DNA of 64,000 nt, taken from the NCBI GenBank assembly GCA_963771845.1, contig CAVYVC010000020.1, forward strand, positions 245,767-309,766. The letters run 5' to 3'. The position numbers and the translations under genes are program-made. How positions within the stretch are numbered: the first letter of the stretch is position 1; every line of letters begins with the position of its first letter. The notes under the pieces are model-generated. The model was not told the origin of the DNA and did no database searches. It saw only the letters and a program-made list of their open reading frames with translations. Source of the DNA: VAZQ01 sp963771845 (lineage in GTDB: Bacteria; Pseudomonadota; Alphaproteobacteria; Rhizobiales; Xanthobacteraceae). Positions 42,899 to 52,265 of the stretch are shown here, in pieces.

Positions 42899-44065
42899 CT
42901 ATTCGCTGATGGTGCGGACCACGCTCGAGGTCGGGCGGCTATCGCCGCTTGACGTCTTCATTTCCTTGAGAAGGAGGTCGTCATACTGCGGCAAGGTCGT
43001 CACCGAGAACTTCGGCTTCATGAACACGATCTTGTAGCCGCCTGCCTTGAGCTCATTGAGGAGGTCCATCGAGGCCTCTGCGGTCGCATGCTGGAAATCA
43101 TGCATCAGGACAATGCCCTTGCCGAATTTCTTCAGTTTCGCCATCACCGATTGCCTGACCTGCTCGGGCTTGCGCATCTTGAAGTCGAAGGAATCGAAAT
43201 CGGTGGAAAAGATTCCGATGTTGCGCTTACCGAGGTACTCGATCAGCTCCGGCGGTTGCCGCAGGGCCGGGAAGCGGAAGTAGGGCGCGGTCGGGCCGCC
43301 CACCGCCCAATGCACGGCGCTGATGCCCTTTTCGATCTCGTCGATGGGATTGTATTCTACGCTCTGGACCTTGCCGTTCATTAGGCAGTGGCCCTTGGTC
43401 TTGGAGAGATCCTGGTGGCACCAGGTGTGCGAGCCGACTGCGTGTCCGGCGGCGGCGACCTGCTTGAGAATTCCGGGCTCATAGGTGGCATGCAGGCCGA
43501 TCGGGAAGAAGATCGCCTTGGTGCAATGTGCCGCCAGCGCCGCAAGCACCGCCGGCGTGTTCTTCGGCCACGGGCCGTCATCAAATGTCAGAACCACCTC
43601 GCCTTCGCGCAGGAAGTCGTGGGTCTTGAAATGCTCGAAGCCGAAGCCGGGCCCGCCGGTTGTGTCGATCTCGACTACCCGCGATACGCCAAGCGCGTTA
43701 GGATTGCCGGGGCACGATGATGCGGCCGGAGCGTTTGGCGGCGCCGCGGACGCTTGCGCCACCGGGGCCGCGGTGATTTGCGCGACGGGGGGCGCGGCCG
43801 GCGCAGGCGAATTTTGCGAAACAACGATCGGCGCAGTTGCGGACGGCGCGGCGGGCGGATTGATAGCGCTCGCTGCGAGCGGCGCCGTCACGCTTTCTTC
43901 TTCCACCGTCGTGACCACGGCTCGGCTGCTTCCCTCCGTTGCCGCGGCCTGCGCCTGCGACGTTGAGGGAATGGGGACCGCAGAAGATCGTTGTGACAGC
44001 ATGGCGCCGAACACCGCCACGCACATGATAATGACAAGCGCACACGCCATAGCCGCGAGCCGCAT
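42899..44065 (-). CDS. Polysaccharide deacetylase (NodB-like) with Pro/Ala-rich linker
   Basis: A 388-residue membrane-anchored or secreted protein. An N-terminal hydrophobic segment (MACALVIIMCVAVFGAML) is followed by about 95 residues of Ala/Pro/Ser/Thr linker. The NodB domain starts near 150: TFDDGPWP has catalytic Asp162 and metal-binding Asp163; GSHTWCHQDL supplies His213 and His217; IVLMHDFQ is motif 5. It removes acetyl groups from peptidoglycan or an exopolysaccharide. It is convergent with the L,D-transpeptidase. Confidence 0.92.
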   Translation of the reverse strand: MRLAAMACALVIIMCVAVFGAMLSQRSSAVPIPSTSQAQAAATEGSSRAVVTTVEEESVTAPLAASAINPPAAPSATAPIVVSQNSPAPAAPPVAQITAAPVAQASAAPPNAPAASSCPGNPNALGVSRVVEIDTTGGPGFGFEHFKTHDFLREGEVVLTFDDGPWPKNTPAVLAALAAHCTKAIFFPIGLHATYEPGILKQVAAAGHAVGSHTWCHQDLSKTKGHCLMNGKVQSVEYNPIDEIEKGISAVHWAVGGPTAPYFRFPALRQPPELIEYLGKRNIGIFSTDFDSFDFKMRKPEQVRQSVMAKLKKFGKGIVLMHDFQHATAEASMDLLNELKAGGYKIVFMKPKFSVTTLPQYDDLLLKEMKTSSGDSRPTSSVVRTISE

Positions 44066-44202
44066 CGCAATTCTCCTACTTCCAGCAGACCACCCTCAGC
44101 ACACGCAAACCGCAGTGCGCCCGTTAACCTTAATTGTTACACGTTTAAGCGGCCATTTCGGGGCGGAGTCAACGAAAGCCGCAGATCATGGTGTAAAAGT
44201 GG

Positions 44203-45189
44203 CTAACTGTGGCAATCCTGCCAACTTGGCGGACCGCCGGGCAGCGCAATCGCTTCGAAAACCGCCCGTGCAACCGCGCGCGCCAACACATTGGCACCGA
44301 TCGCTCCCAATTCTGCAACGTCTTTGATCGGGTCAGCGATCTCGCGGCGGCCGGTCGCGACCGCAAAGACGGTGTCGCCATCGAGCGTGGTGTGCGCGGG
44401 ATAGATAGCGCGAGCGAGGCCATCCTGAGCCATCACTGCGAACTGCTTGGTTTGGGCCTTGCTCAGCGCAGCGTCGGTCGCCACCAGCGCAATGGTTGTG
44501 TTCTCACCCAGGCCACCTTTCCCGATCGGTGCCAGCGCGTTTGGCAGCAGCGCCGCGGGAAATCCCAGGCCGCCGAATTCACCGTTCACCTCAAACGGTG
44601 CCGCCCAGAAATGAGGACCCTCTCCCACGATGACGCTACCGCAGGCATTCACCGCCACGATCGCTCCGACCGCGTAACCGTGGGCGGTCACGGCAGAAGC
44701 CGAGCCGAGACCACCCTTGCGATTGACTGTTGTCGCGCCGAAGCCCGCTCCATCCGTGCCAAGCCCAAAGCTTAAAGCCGCCGCCGAAGCCGCGGCGTAG
44801 CCAAGCTCGCGATAGGGCGGAAAACGCCCCCAATTCTTGTCACCCCCGTTGAGCAGGTCGAACAGCACGGCACCGCAGACCAGCGGCACCCGAACATTGC
44901 CGATGGCAAAACCGCGGCCTTGCTCGCGCAAATAGGCCTGCACGCCTGCGGCGGCGTCGAGACCGAAGGCCGAACCGCCCGATAATGCGATGGCGTCGAT
45001 GCGCTCGACCGTGCGATGGGGCTCGAGCAGGTCGGTCTCGCGCGTTCCCGGCGCCCCGCCGCGCACGTCGACCGCAGCAACCGCTGGCGGATCGAACAGG
45101 ACCGCGGTTACCCCGGAAGCAAGGCGCGAATTATACGCCTGCCCGACCCGGATGCCGGCGACGTCGGTGATGAGATTGCGTGCAGGCAC
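44203..45189 (-). CDS. P1-family peptidase (DmpA/NylC-type N-terminal nucleophile hydrolase)
   Basis: A 328-residue self-processing hydrolase. MPARNLITDVAGIRVGQAYN and ALSGGSAFGLDAAAGVQAYL are family landmarks. The likely autocleavage site is GLGENTTIALVATDA, with Thr231 as the new N-terminal nucleophile, as in nylon-oligomer hydrolase NylC; DmpA uses Ser in this place. Family substrates include N-terminal D/L amino acids, beta-peptides and amino-hexanoate oligomers. Confidence 0.9.
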   Translation of the reverse strand: MPARNLITDVAGIRVGQAYNSRLASGVTAVLFDPPAVAAVDVRGGAPGTRETDLLEPHRTVERIDAIALSGGSAFGLDAAAGVQAYLREQGRGFAIGNVRVPLVCGAVLFDLLNGGDKNWGRFPPYRELGYAAASAAALSFGLGTDGAGFGATTVNRKGGLGSASAVTAHGYAVGAIVAVNACGSVIVGEGPHFWAAPFEVNGEFGGLGFPAALLPNALAPIGKGGLGENTTIALVATDAALSKAQTKQFAVMAQDGLARAIYPAHTTLDGDTVFAVATGRREIADPIKDVAELGAIGANVLARAVARAVFEAIALPGGPPSWQDCHS

Positions 45190-45349
45190 AATAGCGCCGT
45201 TCGTGAGAGGCCGATCCGCCGGGTGTGCCGGTATCTCAGCCCCGGTTGCATTGACGATGCTCTACTGACATGACACCCGGGCACAACCATAGCACAGGCG
45301 CTCGCGCAAACATGGCCGCTATCGAGCACACCTTGCCGTACCTCCCGTG

Positions 45350-46081
45350 ATGACTGCGGACGTCAGCTTTTTTGCCGCCCTCTTTGCGGGGGTTCTTAGC
45401 TTTCTCTCCCCGTGCGTGCTGCCGCTCGTCCCGCCTTATCTGGTCTATCTCGCCGGCACATCGCTCGAGCGGTTGGGCGAGGAGAGTGAGCCGCGCGTGA
45501 AGCGCGACACCGTGCTTGCGGCCGTGCTGTTCGTCGCGGGCTTCTCGACGGTATTCGTTGCGCTCGGTGCGAGCGCGAGCGGAATAGGGGCGACGCTGCG
45601 ATTTTACTCAAACGAGCTTGCGATTATGGCGGGTGTCGCAATCATCGTGATGGGCCTGCACTTTCTCGGGCTTACTCCGATTGGCTGGTTGAACCGGCAA
45701 GCGCGTGTCCACGTACAAAAGCCCGTCGGGCTGTGGGGCGCCTACGTGATGGGCCTTGCCTTCGCGCTCGGCTGGACCCCCTGCATCGGACCAATTCTCG
45801 CGGCAATACTGGCAATCGCGGCCTCCAAGGCGACGATTGCAAAGGGTGCGAGCCTGCTTGCGGTTTATTCGCTCGGCCTCGGCCTTCCGTTCATCATCGC
45901 CGCGCTCGCGGTCGAGCCCTTTGCTGCCTTTCTCACCCGGTTTCGGGCGCATCTCGCGCACATGGAACGGCTGATGGGCGGCCTTCTCGTGCTGACGGGA
46001 TTCGCGTTTCTGAGTGGATTGTTCACGGAGTTCAACAGCTGGCTGATCGAGACCTTCCCGGCACTCCAGAATATTGGCTGA
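45350..46081 (+). CDS. ccdA: Cytochrome c biogenesis protein CcdA
   Basis: A 243-residue, six-span thiol transporter carrying electrons from cytoplasmic thioredoxin to the periplasm. The two redox Cys residues are in SFLSPCVLPLVPPYL and LGWTPCIGPILA. TM segments cover most of the protein. ATG 45350 is preceded by an in-frame GTG at 45347, either of which could be used. A TlpA-type thioredoxin 12 kb away (57163) is a possible partner. Confidence 0.95.
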   Translation: MTADVSFFAALFAGVLSFLSPCVLPLVPPYLVYLAGTSLERLGEESEPRVKRDTVLAAVLFVAGFSTVFVALGASASGIGATLRFYSNELAIMAGVAIIVMGLHFLGLTPIGWLNRQARVHVQKPVGLWGAYVMGLAFALGWTPCIGPILAAILAIAASKATIAKGASLLAVYSLGLGLPFIIAALAVEPFAAFLTRFRAHLAHMERLMGGLLVLTGFAFLSGLFTEFNSWLIETFPALQNIG

Positions 46082-46087
46082 TGCTGC

Positions 46088-46147
46088 GTAGGGCGGGTTA
46101 CGCGCCATCGGCCTTCGGCCGATTGGCGCTAATCTAATCCGCCCTAC
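46088..46147. terminator. Palindromic bidirectional terminator-like repeat
   Basis: GTAGGGCGGGTTA pairs with TAATCCGCCCTAC across an inner hairpin GCGCCATCGGCC-TTC-GGCCGATTGGCGC. It separates the convergent ccdA and binding-protein genes, and its right arm includes the TAG stop of the latter. Confidence 0.75.
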
Positions 46148-47292
46148 TGCGTCTCGACGTAGGTGATCTTGCCGTCGGGACCCTTTTTCCAGATGTAGAG
46201 CACGTAACGGTCCTTCTTCTTGCCGCCCACGGTGTACCCGGTCACGTCGCCCTTCTTGTCGTAGGACATCTCGCCGAGCACGGTATTGAACGGCTTGCCC
46301 GAGTGCATGACGTCGGCCATCTTTTTCGGGTCAAGGGAATTCGCCTGCTCGGCCGCCTGCTTCATGATCTGAACAGCGGCATAGCTGTAGAGCGTGTATG
46401 CCTGCGGCTCGAACCCTTTCTTGCGGAAGACCTCGACGATGCCCTTGTTGGCCGCGTTGGTGCGCGGATCCGGTGAGAAGGTCATCAAGGTGCCCTCTGC
46501 GCCTGGGCCTGCAATGGTCGCGAATTCATCATCGGCCAGCCCGTCGCCGCCCATGAACGTCGCCTTGACGCCCTGGTCGCGCAGCTGGCGCAGGATCAGC
46601 CCGCCGGTGTCATGCAGGCCGCCCCAATAGACGAGATCAGCGCGCGCGGCTTTGATCTTGGAGACCAGGGCGGAATAATCCTTGTCCCCTATATTGACGC
46701 CTTCATACAGGATTTCCTTCACTCCCTTTGCATTCATCGCCTTGCGGGTCTCGTCCGCCAGCCCCTGGCCATAGGTCGTCTTGTCGTGAACGATAGCCAC
46801 GCGCTTGCCCTTGAATCTTTCGGCGATGATGGCTCCTGCCACGGGACCTTGCTGGTCATCGCGGCCGCAAGTCCGGAAGATATTCCATAACCCGCGCTCG
46901 GTGACCTTGGGATTGGTTGCTGCGGGCGTGATCTCCAGGATCCCGTTCTCCTGGTAAACATCCGAGGCTGGAATGGTGATGCCGGAATTGAAATGGCCGA
47001 CGACGAATTTCACGCCGTCGCCAACGAATTTGTTTGCAACCGAAACGCCTTCCTTGGGGTCGGCGCGATCATCGCCGATCAGCATGGGGGTCTGAATCTT
47101 CTGGCCGAGAATGCCGCCGGCGGCATTGATGTTCTCGATTGCTTGCTCGACGCCGTTCTTGAGCTGCGCGCCGAAGGTGGCACTGCCACCGGTCATCGGC
47201 CCGCCCACGGCCAGTTTGATTTGCGCCGAGGCGCCATCGGTGAAAGCAAGGCCAAGTGCGAATGCAAGGCCGAGAGCGAGCGATTGTCTCAT
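46144..47292 (-). CDS. LIV/HAAT-type ABC transporter substrate-binding protein
   Basis: A 382-residue periplasmic binding protein of the Leu/Ile/Val-binding family. Signal peptide MRQSLALGLAFALGLAF...ASA, cut at Ala23. Mature motifs are IKLAVGGPMTGGSATFGAQL, ENINAAGGILGQKI and DDRADPKEGVSVANKFV. It is the last gene of the livH-livM-livG-livF-DUF6867-like cluster on the minus strand, about 100 bases after the previous gene. ATG 47292 is chosen for the signal peptide. Ligand could be a branched-chain amino acid or an aromatic acid. Confidence 0.95.
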   Translation of the reverse strand: MRQSLALGLAFALGLAFTDGASAQIKLAVGGPMTGGSATFGAQLKNGVEQAIENINAAGGILGQKIQTPMLIGDDRADPKEGVSVANKFVGDGVKFVVGHFNSGITIPASDVYQENGILEITPAATNPKVTERGLWNIFRTCGRDDQQGPVAGAIIAERFKGKRVAIVHDKTTYGQGLADETRKAMNAKGVKEILYEGVNIGDKDYSALVSKIKAARADLVYWGGLHDTGGLILRQLRDQGVKATFMGGDGLADDEFATIAGPGAEGTLMTFSPDPRTNAANKGIVEVFRKKGFEPQAYTLYSYAAVQIMKQAAEQANSLDPKKMADVMHSGKPFNTVLGEMSYDKKGDVTGYTVGGKKKDRYVLYIWKKGPDGKITYVETQ

Positions 47293-47389
47293 GTGATCAT
47301 CCCTGGACAAAAGGTGAGTTATGGATGGGGCAAGTCGCCCGCGAATTGCATGGCGGCCGGCCTGATTCAAGCCGCAAAGCCGGAAAAAG

Positions 47390-47719
47390 TCACCTTGATT
47401 CTGATCTTTCCGCAACTGCCCGACGGCGGTGGCGCCAGCGCAGGAAACCGGCGGGCTCGTTGATCCAGGCATAGCGGGTCACCATCTGATGCACCCGCAT
47501 CAGCCGGAAGCCCAAAAGAGCGAACACCAAGCATACCGCATAGTCCACCAGATAGTAATGCAGCGACAGGAACTTGCTCTCGAACAAGGCATAATGCAGG
47601 AAACGGACCGCGAGGCTCAGAGGCAACATATAAAGAGCAATGTGCCACCACGGCCTCCAGGTCGCCGCGATGGCGCGTCCCGCGAGCCAGGCAGCGCCTC
47701 CTCCCATGAATATGCTCAC
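47390..47719 (-). CDS. Small membrane protein of the DUF6867 type within the LIV operon
   Basis: A 109-residue (or longer) protein with three hydrophobic segments: FMGGGAAWLAGRAIAAT, ALYMLPLSLAVRFLHYALF and YYLVDYAVCLVFALLGFRLM. Proteins like it are regular members of LIV operons in Bradyrhizobium relatives, and I read it as DUF6867. Start GTG 47719 is uncertain: the frame is open back to the livF stop (IPEFISDEQSIGIFLLV) but with no standard start codon, so a non-standard start or coupling is possible. Function unknown. Confidence 0.65.
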   Translation of the reverse strand: MSIFMGGGAAWLAGRAIAATWRPWWHIALYMLPLSLAVRFLHYALFESKFLSLHYYLVDYAVCLVFALLGFRLMRVHQMVTRYAWINEPAGFLRWRHRRRAVAERSESR

Positions 47720-47785
47720 CAGGAGAAAGATACCAATCGACTGCTCGTCAGAAATGAACTCGGGAATCGAAAAACCCCTGTACGT

Positions 47786-48511
47786 TCAGTGCCTGCCGCC
47801 TTCCAGATAGGCAGCCCTTACCTCGGGACGCTCCAGTAGCTCCCGGCCGCTGCCGGCGAGCGTGATCAGGCCATTGACCATGACATAGCCTCGGTGGGCC
47901 AGATTCAAGGCATGGAAAGCGTTCTGCTCGACCAGGAACACCGTGAGCTTCTCCTCCGCATTGAGCTTCTGGATGGCGCTGAATATTTGCCGGGTGATGA
48001 GCGGAGCAAGCCCAAGCGACGGCTCGTCCAGGAGAAGCAGGCGAGGGCGTCCCATCAACGCGCGGGCGATGGCCAGCATCTGCTGCTCGCCGCCGGAAAG
48101 CGTGCCTCCCCGCTGCTCCGTGCGCTCCTTGAGTAGAGGAAACAGCGCGAACACCCGTTCCAGATCGGCGCGGAAATGCGCGGGTGCTGCGAGCGCCGCG
48201 CCGATCTGCAGGTTCTCCATCACCGTCATGCGCAGGAAGATGCGGCGGCCTTCAGGAGCTTGCGCGATCTTGAGGGCGGCAATCTCGTGCGTGGGTAAGC
48301 GGGTGATGTCACGGCCGGCAAACATGACGCTTCCTTCGCGCGCGCGCGGGCTGCCGAAAATGGTCATCATGAGCGTTGACTTGCCGGCGCCGTTCGAACC
48401 GATCAGCGACACGATCTCGCCCTTGCCCACGTCGAGATCGACACCGCGAAGCGCTGCGATGTGGCCGTAATAGGCCTTCACCCCCCGGACGCAGAGAAGG
48501 GGCTCGCTCAT
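47786..48511 (-). CDS. livF: LIV/HAAT-type ABC transporter ATP-binding protein LivF
   Basis: A 241-residue ABC ATPase: Walker A GSNGAGKST, signature LSGGEQQ, Walker B RLLLLDEPS, and FLVEQNAFHAL after it. It pairs with the LivG at 48576. The gap to livG is about 65 bases, wider than the other junctions in this operon. Confidence 0.93.
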   Translation of the reverse strand: MSEPLLCVRGVKAYYGHIAALRGVDLDVGKGEIVSLIGSNGAGKSTLMMTIFGSPRAREGSVMFAGRDITRLPTHEIAALKIAQAPEGRRIFLRMTVMENLQIGAALAAPAHFRADLERVFALFPLLKERTEQRGGTLSGGEQQMLAIARALMGRPRLLLLDEPSLGLAPLITRQIFSAIQKLNAEEKLTVFLVEQNAFHALNLAHRGYVMVNGLITLAGSGRELLERPEVRAAYLEGGRH

Positions 48512-48575
48512 CAGCGCCCAGCGTCAATGATCGCCAGCGATACAGCAGAAGATGCCGTTCGAGTGGGGAGCGCCG

Positions 48576-49541
48576 TCATGAGCTGGCTCCACTTGCGGCC
48601 TGGCTGACATGCTCTTCTTCGACCCCGAGATAGGCGGCAATCACTTTTGGATCATGGCGAATTTCCTGTGGTGTGCCATCCGCAATCCGTTCGCCATGGT
48701 CGAGCACGACGATGTGATCCGAAATTCGCATCACCACCGACATATCGTGTTCGATCAGCAGAATCGACGTTGCGTGCTCGTCGCGGATCGCATGCAGATA
48801 GTTGCCGAGCTCGGCGCTTTCGCGCGGATTGAGCCCGGCGGCGGGTTCATCGAGGCACAGCAGGATCGGGTTTGTACACATCGCGCGCGCGATTTCGAGG
48901 CGGCGCTGAGCGCCATAGGGAAGCTCGCCCGCCGGATCGTCGGCGCGGTCGAGCAAGCCGATCTGCTCCAGCCAGTAGCGGGCACGCTCGACGGCTGCGC
49001 GCTCCGCCTGCCGGTAGGAGCGTAAACCAAGGGCGCCAATGACGGTGAAACCGGAGGCGCGCATGAGCGGATTGTGTTGTGCCACCAGAAGATTCTCGAG
49101 CACCGTCATCCCGGGAAACAGGCGGATATTCTGAAAGGTCCGAGCCACCCGGGCCTTCTGCGTCACCAGATAGTCCGGCATGCGCTCGAGCAGGAACAGC
49201 ATTCCTTTCTGGTCGCCGGCGCTGCGCGTTCCGCGCTCGGTCAAGCGCTCGATTTCATTCCAGACCTCGGGGTCGCCGAATTGCAATGCAATACGCCCTT
49301 CGCTCGGTTTGTAGAAGCCGGTAATGCAGTTGAAGACGGTGGTCTTGCCAGCGCCGTTGGGACCGATCACCGCCGTGATGTCGCCGCGGCGGACGACAAA
49401 TGACAGATCCTTGACCGCAACCAGTCCGCCGAAACGCATGGTCAAGTGATCTACACGCAATACCGCAGGCGCATTCCTGCGCTCCGGTTTTGGCCTCGCC
49501 TGGGCACCGGCAGGCTCGCTCTCGGAGACGGCTGCGCTCAT
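48576..49541 (-). CDS. livG: LIV/HAAT-type ABC transporter ATP-binding protein LivG
   Basis: A 321-residue ABC ATPase. Walker A is GPNGAGKTT near residues 55-63, the diverged signature is LPYGAQRRLEIARAM and Walker B is ILLCLDEPAAGLN. Compared with typical LivG (about 255 residues) it has an N-terminal extension of some 25 residues and an insertion near residues 95-120 (DPEVWNEIERLTERGTRSAG), as seen in a subset of LivG proteins. ATGA overlap with the livM stop. Confidence 0.93.
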   Translation of the reverse strand: MSAAVSESEPAGAQARPKPERRNAPAVLRVDHLTMRFGGLVAVKDLSFVVRRGDITAVIGPNGAGKTTVFNCITGFYKPSEGRIALQFGDPEVWNEIERLTERGTRSAGDQKGMLFLLERMPDYLVTQKARVARTFQNIRLFPGMTVLENLLVAQHNPLMRASGFTVIGALGLRSYRQAERAAVERARYWLEQIGLLDRADDPAGELPYGAQRRLEIARAMCTNPILLCLDEPAAGLNPRESAELGNYLHAIRDEHATSILLIEHDMSVVMRISDHIVVLDHGERIADGTPQEIRHDPKVIAAYLGVEEEHVSQAASGASS

Positions 49542-50932
49542 GCCCGCGCTTTGGATTCGACCACCGCTGCCTGCATCGCTTTTGCCAGCTCGTGGGCCGG
49601 TCGAGCCGGGCTTTCACCCAACAGCAGCGAAGGCTCCCGCGAGGCAATGAGGCCGCGCGGCTTCCAGATCATGATCAGCACCATCGCGAAGCCGAACAGC
49701 AGCATGCGGTATTGGGTGGGGTCGAAATCGGCGCCGAACACGATTTTGAGAAAATCGAGCTCGCGCATGATTTCGGTGCCGCCGATCATGATGACGGCGG
49801 CGATGGCTACTCCGATGAGGCTGCCCATCCCGCCAAGCACCACGATCGCGACGATCACGGCCGATTCCATGAAGGTGAAGCTTTCAGGCGAGATGAAACC
49901 CTGCCTTGCTGCAAAAAATGATCCGGCAAAGCCTGCAAACATCGCACCCATCGCGAAAGCGGTGAGTTTGGTGTTGGTCGTGTTGATGCCAAGCGAGCGG
50001 CAGGCAATCTCGTCCTCGCGCAGGGCTTCCCACGCCCGCCCGAGGGGAAGGCGCCGCAGCCGCACCGTAACCGCGGCCGCGACCAAGGCAAGGGCGAGGA
50101 CAAGATAATAGAGAAAGACCGTACGGTAGATCGGGCTGAATTCGAGTCCAAAGCGGGCAGCAAAGCCCTCATCAGTGGCATTGAACGGGATTCCGAAAAA
50201 CGTGGGGCGCGGAATGCTGGCAATTCCGGCATAGCCGTTGGTGACCGGCACCCAATTGATCAGCACAAGCCGAATGATTTCGCCGAAGGCGAGCGTCACA
50301 ATGGCGAGATAATCGCCGCGCAAGCGCAGCACCGGGAAACCGAGCAGGATGCCCCAGAACGCAGCGAGACAACCTGCGACCGGCAGCAGGATCCAGAATG
50401 ACAGGCCAAACGTCGTTGCCAGCAGCGCGTAGGAATATGCACCCACGGCATAGAACGCGACATAGCCGAGGTCGAGCAGTCCCGCCAGTCCGACCACAAT
50501 GTTGAGGCCCCAGCCCAACATGACGTAGATGAGAATCTGGACACCGAAATTGTCGATCCACTTCACGGCGCCCTGAAAGCCCGCGAGCCACAGCGCGAGC
50601 GCGGGATAAATCACCGCAAAGCCGAGAATGAAGGGCAGCAACCACTTTGTCAGATGGCCGCCTGCGATACTGACCTCGGGTCGCGACCACACGTTCGAAT
50701 CTTGCAGCCACGGAGCAATGAGAAGTGAATACACGAAGCGGCCCGCCGCAATGACCCCCACCAGGATCGCGAGCAGCGGCCATCGCGTTTGCAGAATAAG
50801 CTCGTTGTGAATGTTGAGGACCGTGTTGAAGCCGATCAGCGGCAGGAACAAGCCAAAAGCGATGAGGGCCGTGACTGCGGTGTCCTTGCACGCGCGCACG
50901 ACATCGATTGGTTTGCCTCCCGCCACTTCCAT
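49538..50932 (-). CDS. livM: LIV/HAAT-type ABC transporter permease LivM
   Basis: A 464-residue permease, long for LivM because of an N-terminal extension of about 130 residues with three extra spans (TALIAFGLFLPLIGFNTVL and following). The LivM core starts at LGWGLNIVVGLAGLLDLGYV and has the ATPase-contact loop GRAWEALREDEIACRSLGIN. ATG 50932 (MEVAGGKPIDVV) is two bases after the livH stop and is preferred over 50962. Confidence 0.92.
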   Translation of the reverse strand: MEVAGGKPIDVVRACKDTAVTALIAFGLFLPLIGFNTVLNIHNELILQTRWPLLAILVGVIAAGRFVYSLLIAPWLQDSNVWSRPEVSIAGGHLTKWLLPFILGFAVIYPALALWLAGFQGAVKWIDNFGVQILIYVMLGWGLNIVVGLAGLLDLGYVAFYAVGAYSYALLATTFGLSFWILLPVAGCLAAFWGILLGFPVLRLRGDYLAIVTLAFGEIIRLVLINWVPVTNGYAGIASIPRPTFFGIPFNATDEGFAARFGLEFSPIYRTVFLYYLVLALALVAAAVTVRLRRLPLGRAWEALREDEIACRSLGINTTNTKLTAFAMGAMFAGFAGSFFAARQGFISPESFTFMESAVIVAIVVLGGMGSLIGVAIAAVIMIGGTEIMRELDFLKIVFGADFDPTQYRMLLFGFAMVLIMIWKPRGLIASREPSLLLGESPARPAHELAKAMQAAVVESKARA

Positions 50933-50933
50933 G

Positions 50934-51851
50934 TCACACCTTCTCGACGTCGGGCCGCCCAAGCAGCCCCTGGGGCAGGAAGATCATGGTGATCGCGAGG
51001 ATGGAGAAGGCGGCGACATCCTTGTAATCAGTTGAGAAATACGCCGACCACATGGTTTCGATCAGGCCGATGAGAAGGCCACCCACCACCGCGCCGGGAA
51101 GCGAGCCGATGCCTCCCAGCACCGCCGCGGTGAAGGCCTTCACGCCCGGGACAAAGCCGTCGGCAAAGCTGACCACGCCGTAATACATCAGATAAAGCGT
51201 GCCGGCCACGGCCGCGAGCGCGGCCGCGATTATAAAGGTGATCGAGATGGTGCGATCGACATTGATGCCAAGCAGAGCCGCCATTCTCTGATCCTGCTCA
51301 CAGGCGCGCTGGGCGCGGCCAAGTGCCGTCTTGCTGACGACGAACCAGAAGGCGGCGAGCAGAGCCGCGGTCACCGCCCAGACCGCGATCTGCTTGTAGG
51401 AGATGGCAACATCGTAACCTTCCCCCGACATCAGCACGATCACGTCCTCGAACATCGGCGGAATCGACTTGTTGCGCGGGCCCTGCGCAACTTGCACGAA
51501 ATTTGACAGGAAGATCGACATTCCGATGGCGGAGATGAGGGGCGCCAGCCGAAACGAGCCCCGCAAGGGACGATAGGCGACGCGCTCGATCGTCCAATTC
51601 ACCAGCGACGTGAGCAGCATGGCGACGAGAAGAACGATCACCAGAGCAACGACGACAGAGCTGATACCGAGCCAGGTTGTCAAAAGCAGAAAGGCTATGA
51701 GGGCGATGAAAGCGGATACCATGAACACGTCGCCGTGGGCGAAATTGACCATACCGATGATGCCGAACACCATGGTGTAACCGATGGCTATGAGGCCGTA
51801 GATGGAGCCCAGCGTGATGCCGTTAATAAGCTGCTGGGTGAAGACTTCCAT
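50934..51851 (-). CDS. livH: LIV/HAAT-type ABC transporter permease LivH
   Basis: A 305-residue permease with the LivH N-terminus QQLINGITLGSIYGLIAIGY, the GMVNFAHGDVFMVSAF motif and the contact loop RAQRACEQDQRMAALLGIN. It is the first gene of a complete LIV operon (H-M-G-F-DUF6867-like-binding protein). Its promoter should lie in 51852-52040, divergent from the HpaB-like gene. Confidence 0.94.
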   Translation of the reverse strand: MEVFTQQLINGITLGSIYGLIAIGYTMVFGIIGMVNFAHGDVFMVSAFIALIAFLLLTTWLGISSVVVALVIVLLVAMLLTSLVNWTIERVAYRPLRGSFRLAPLISAIGMSIFLSNFVQVAQGPRNKSIPPMFEDVIVLMSGEGYDVAISYKQIAVWAVTAALLAAFWFVVSKTALGRAQRACEQDQRMAALLGINVDRTISITFIIAAALAAVAGTLYLMYYGVVSFADGFVPGVKAFTAAVLGGIGSLPGAVVGGLLIGLIETMWSAYFSTDYKDVAAFSILAITMIFLPQGLLGRPDVEKV

Positions 51852-52049
51852 GACCGAATGCCCTCGCGCGGCACGGTATCCGCCCTCTCAGGTCTATCAA
51901 GCGTCCATGACAGCAGCAACGGCGGCGCCGGAAAAGCCCATTTACGAGAACCAAGAAAATGATTGCGGATTGCCGCCGGTGCGCGCGGATTGACACCGGC
52001 CCTTACGGGTGCCTTCCTGCTCCTGTCGCGTGCTGCGCGAATAGCCTTC

Positions 52050-52224
52050 GTAGGGTGGGCAAAGGCGCGCAAACTGAGGATGATCCACAGTGGCGACCTT
52101 TATGCGCGCCGTGCCCACGCGTTTGGGCGCGCGCCGCTGAATGTCTGCCACGCGTGGGCACGGCGCGCGCACAACTGTGTGAATGTAGCACGATGTGCTA
52201 ATAGCGCGCCTTTGCCCACCCTAC
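52050..52224. repeat. Palindromic MITE-like repeat, family E, copy 3 (symmetric form)
   Basis: Perfect 21-bp terminal arms: GTAGGGTGGGCAAAGGCGCGC at 52050-52070 and its reverse complement at 52204-52224. An inner pair GCCGTGCCCACGCG and CGCGTGGGCACGGC is also present. The arms and the CACGCGTGGGCACGGCG block match the copies at 42690 and 62473. It fills part of the 414-bp gap between livH and the HpaB-like gene, ending 42 bases before the latter. Confidence 0.85.
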
Positions 52225-52265
52225 TTTTTCTGCACGCGCGCCAGGTGCGGGCAAGGAATGCGTCC

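Noticed and set aside
51963..52265. Upstream extension of the HpaB-like protein
   Set aside because: The extra 101 codons read through the palindromic family E repeat and have no homology.
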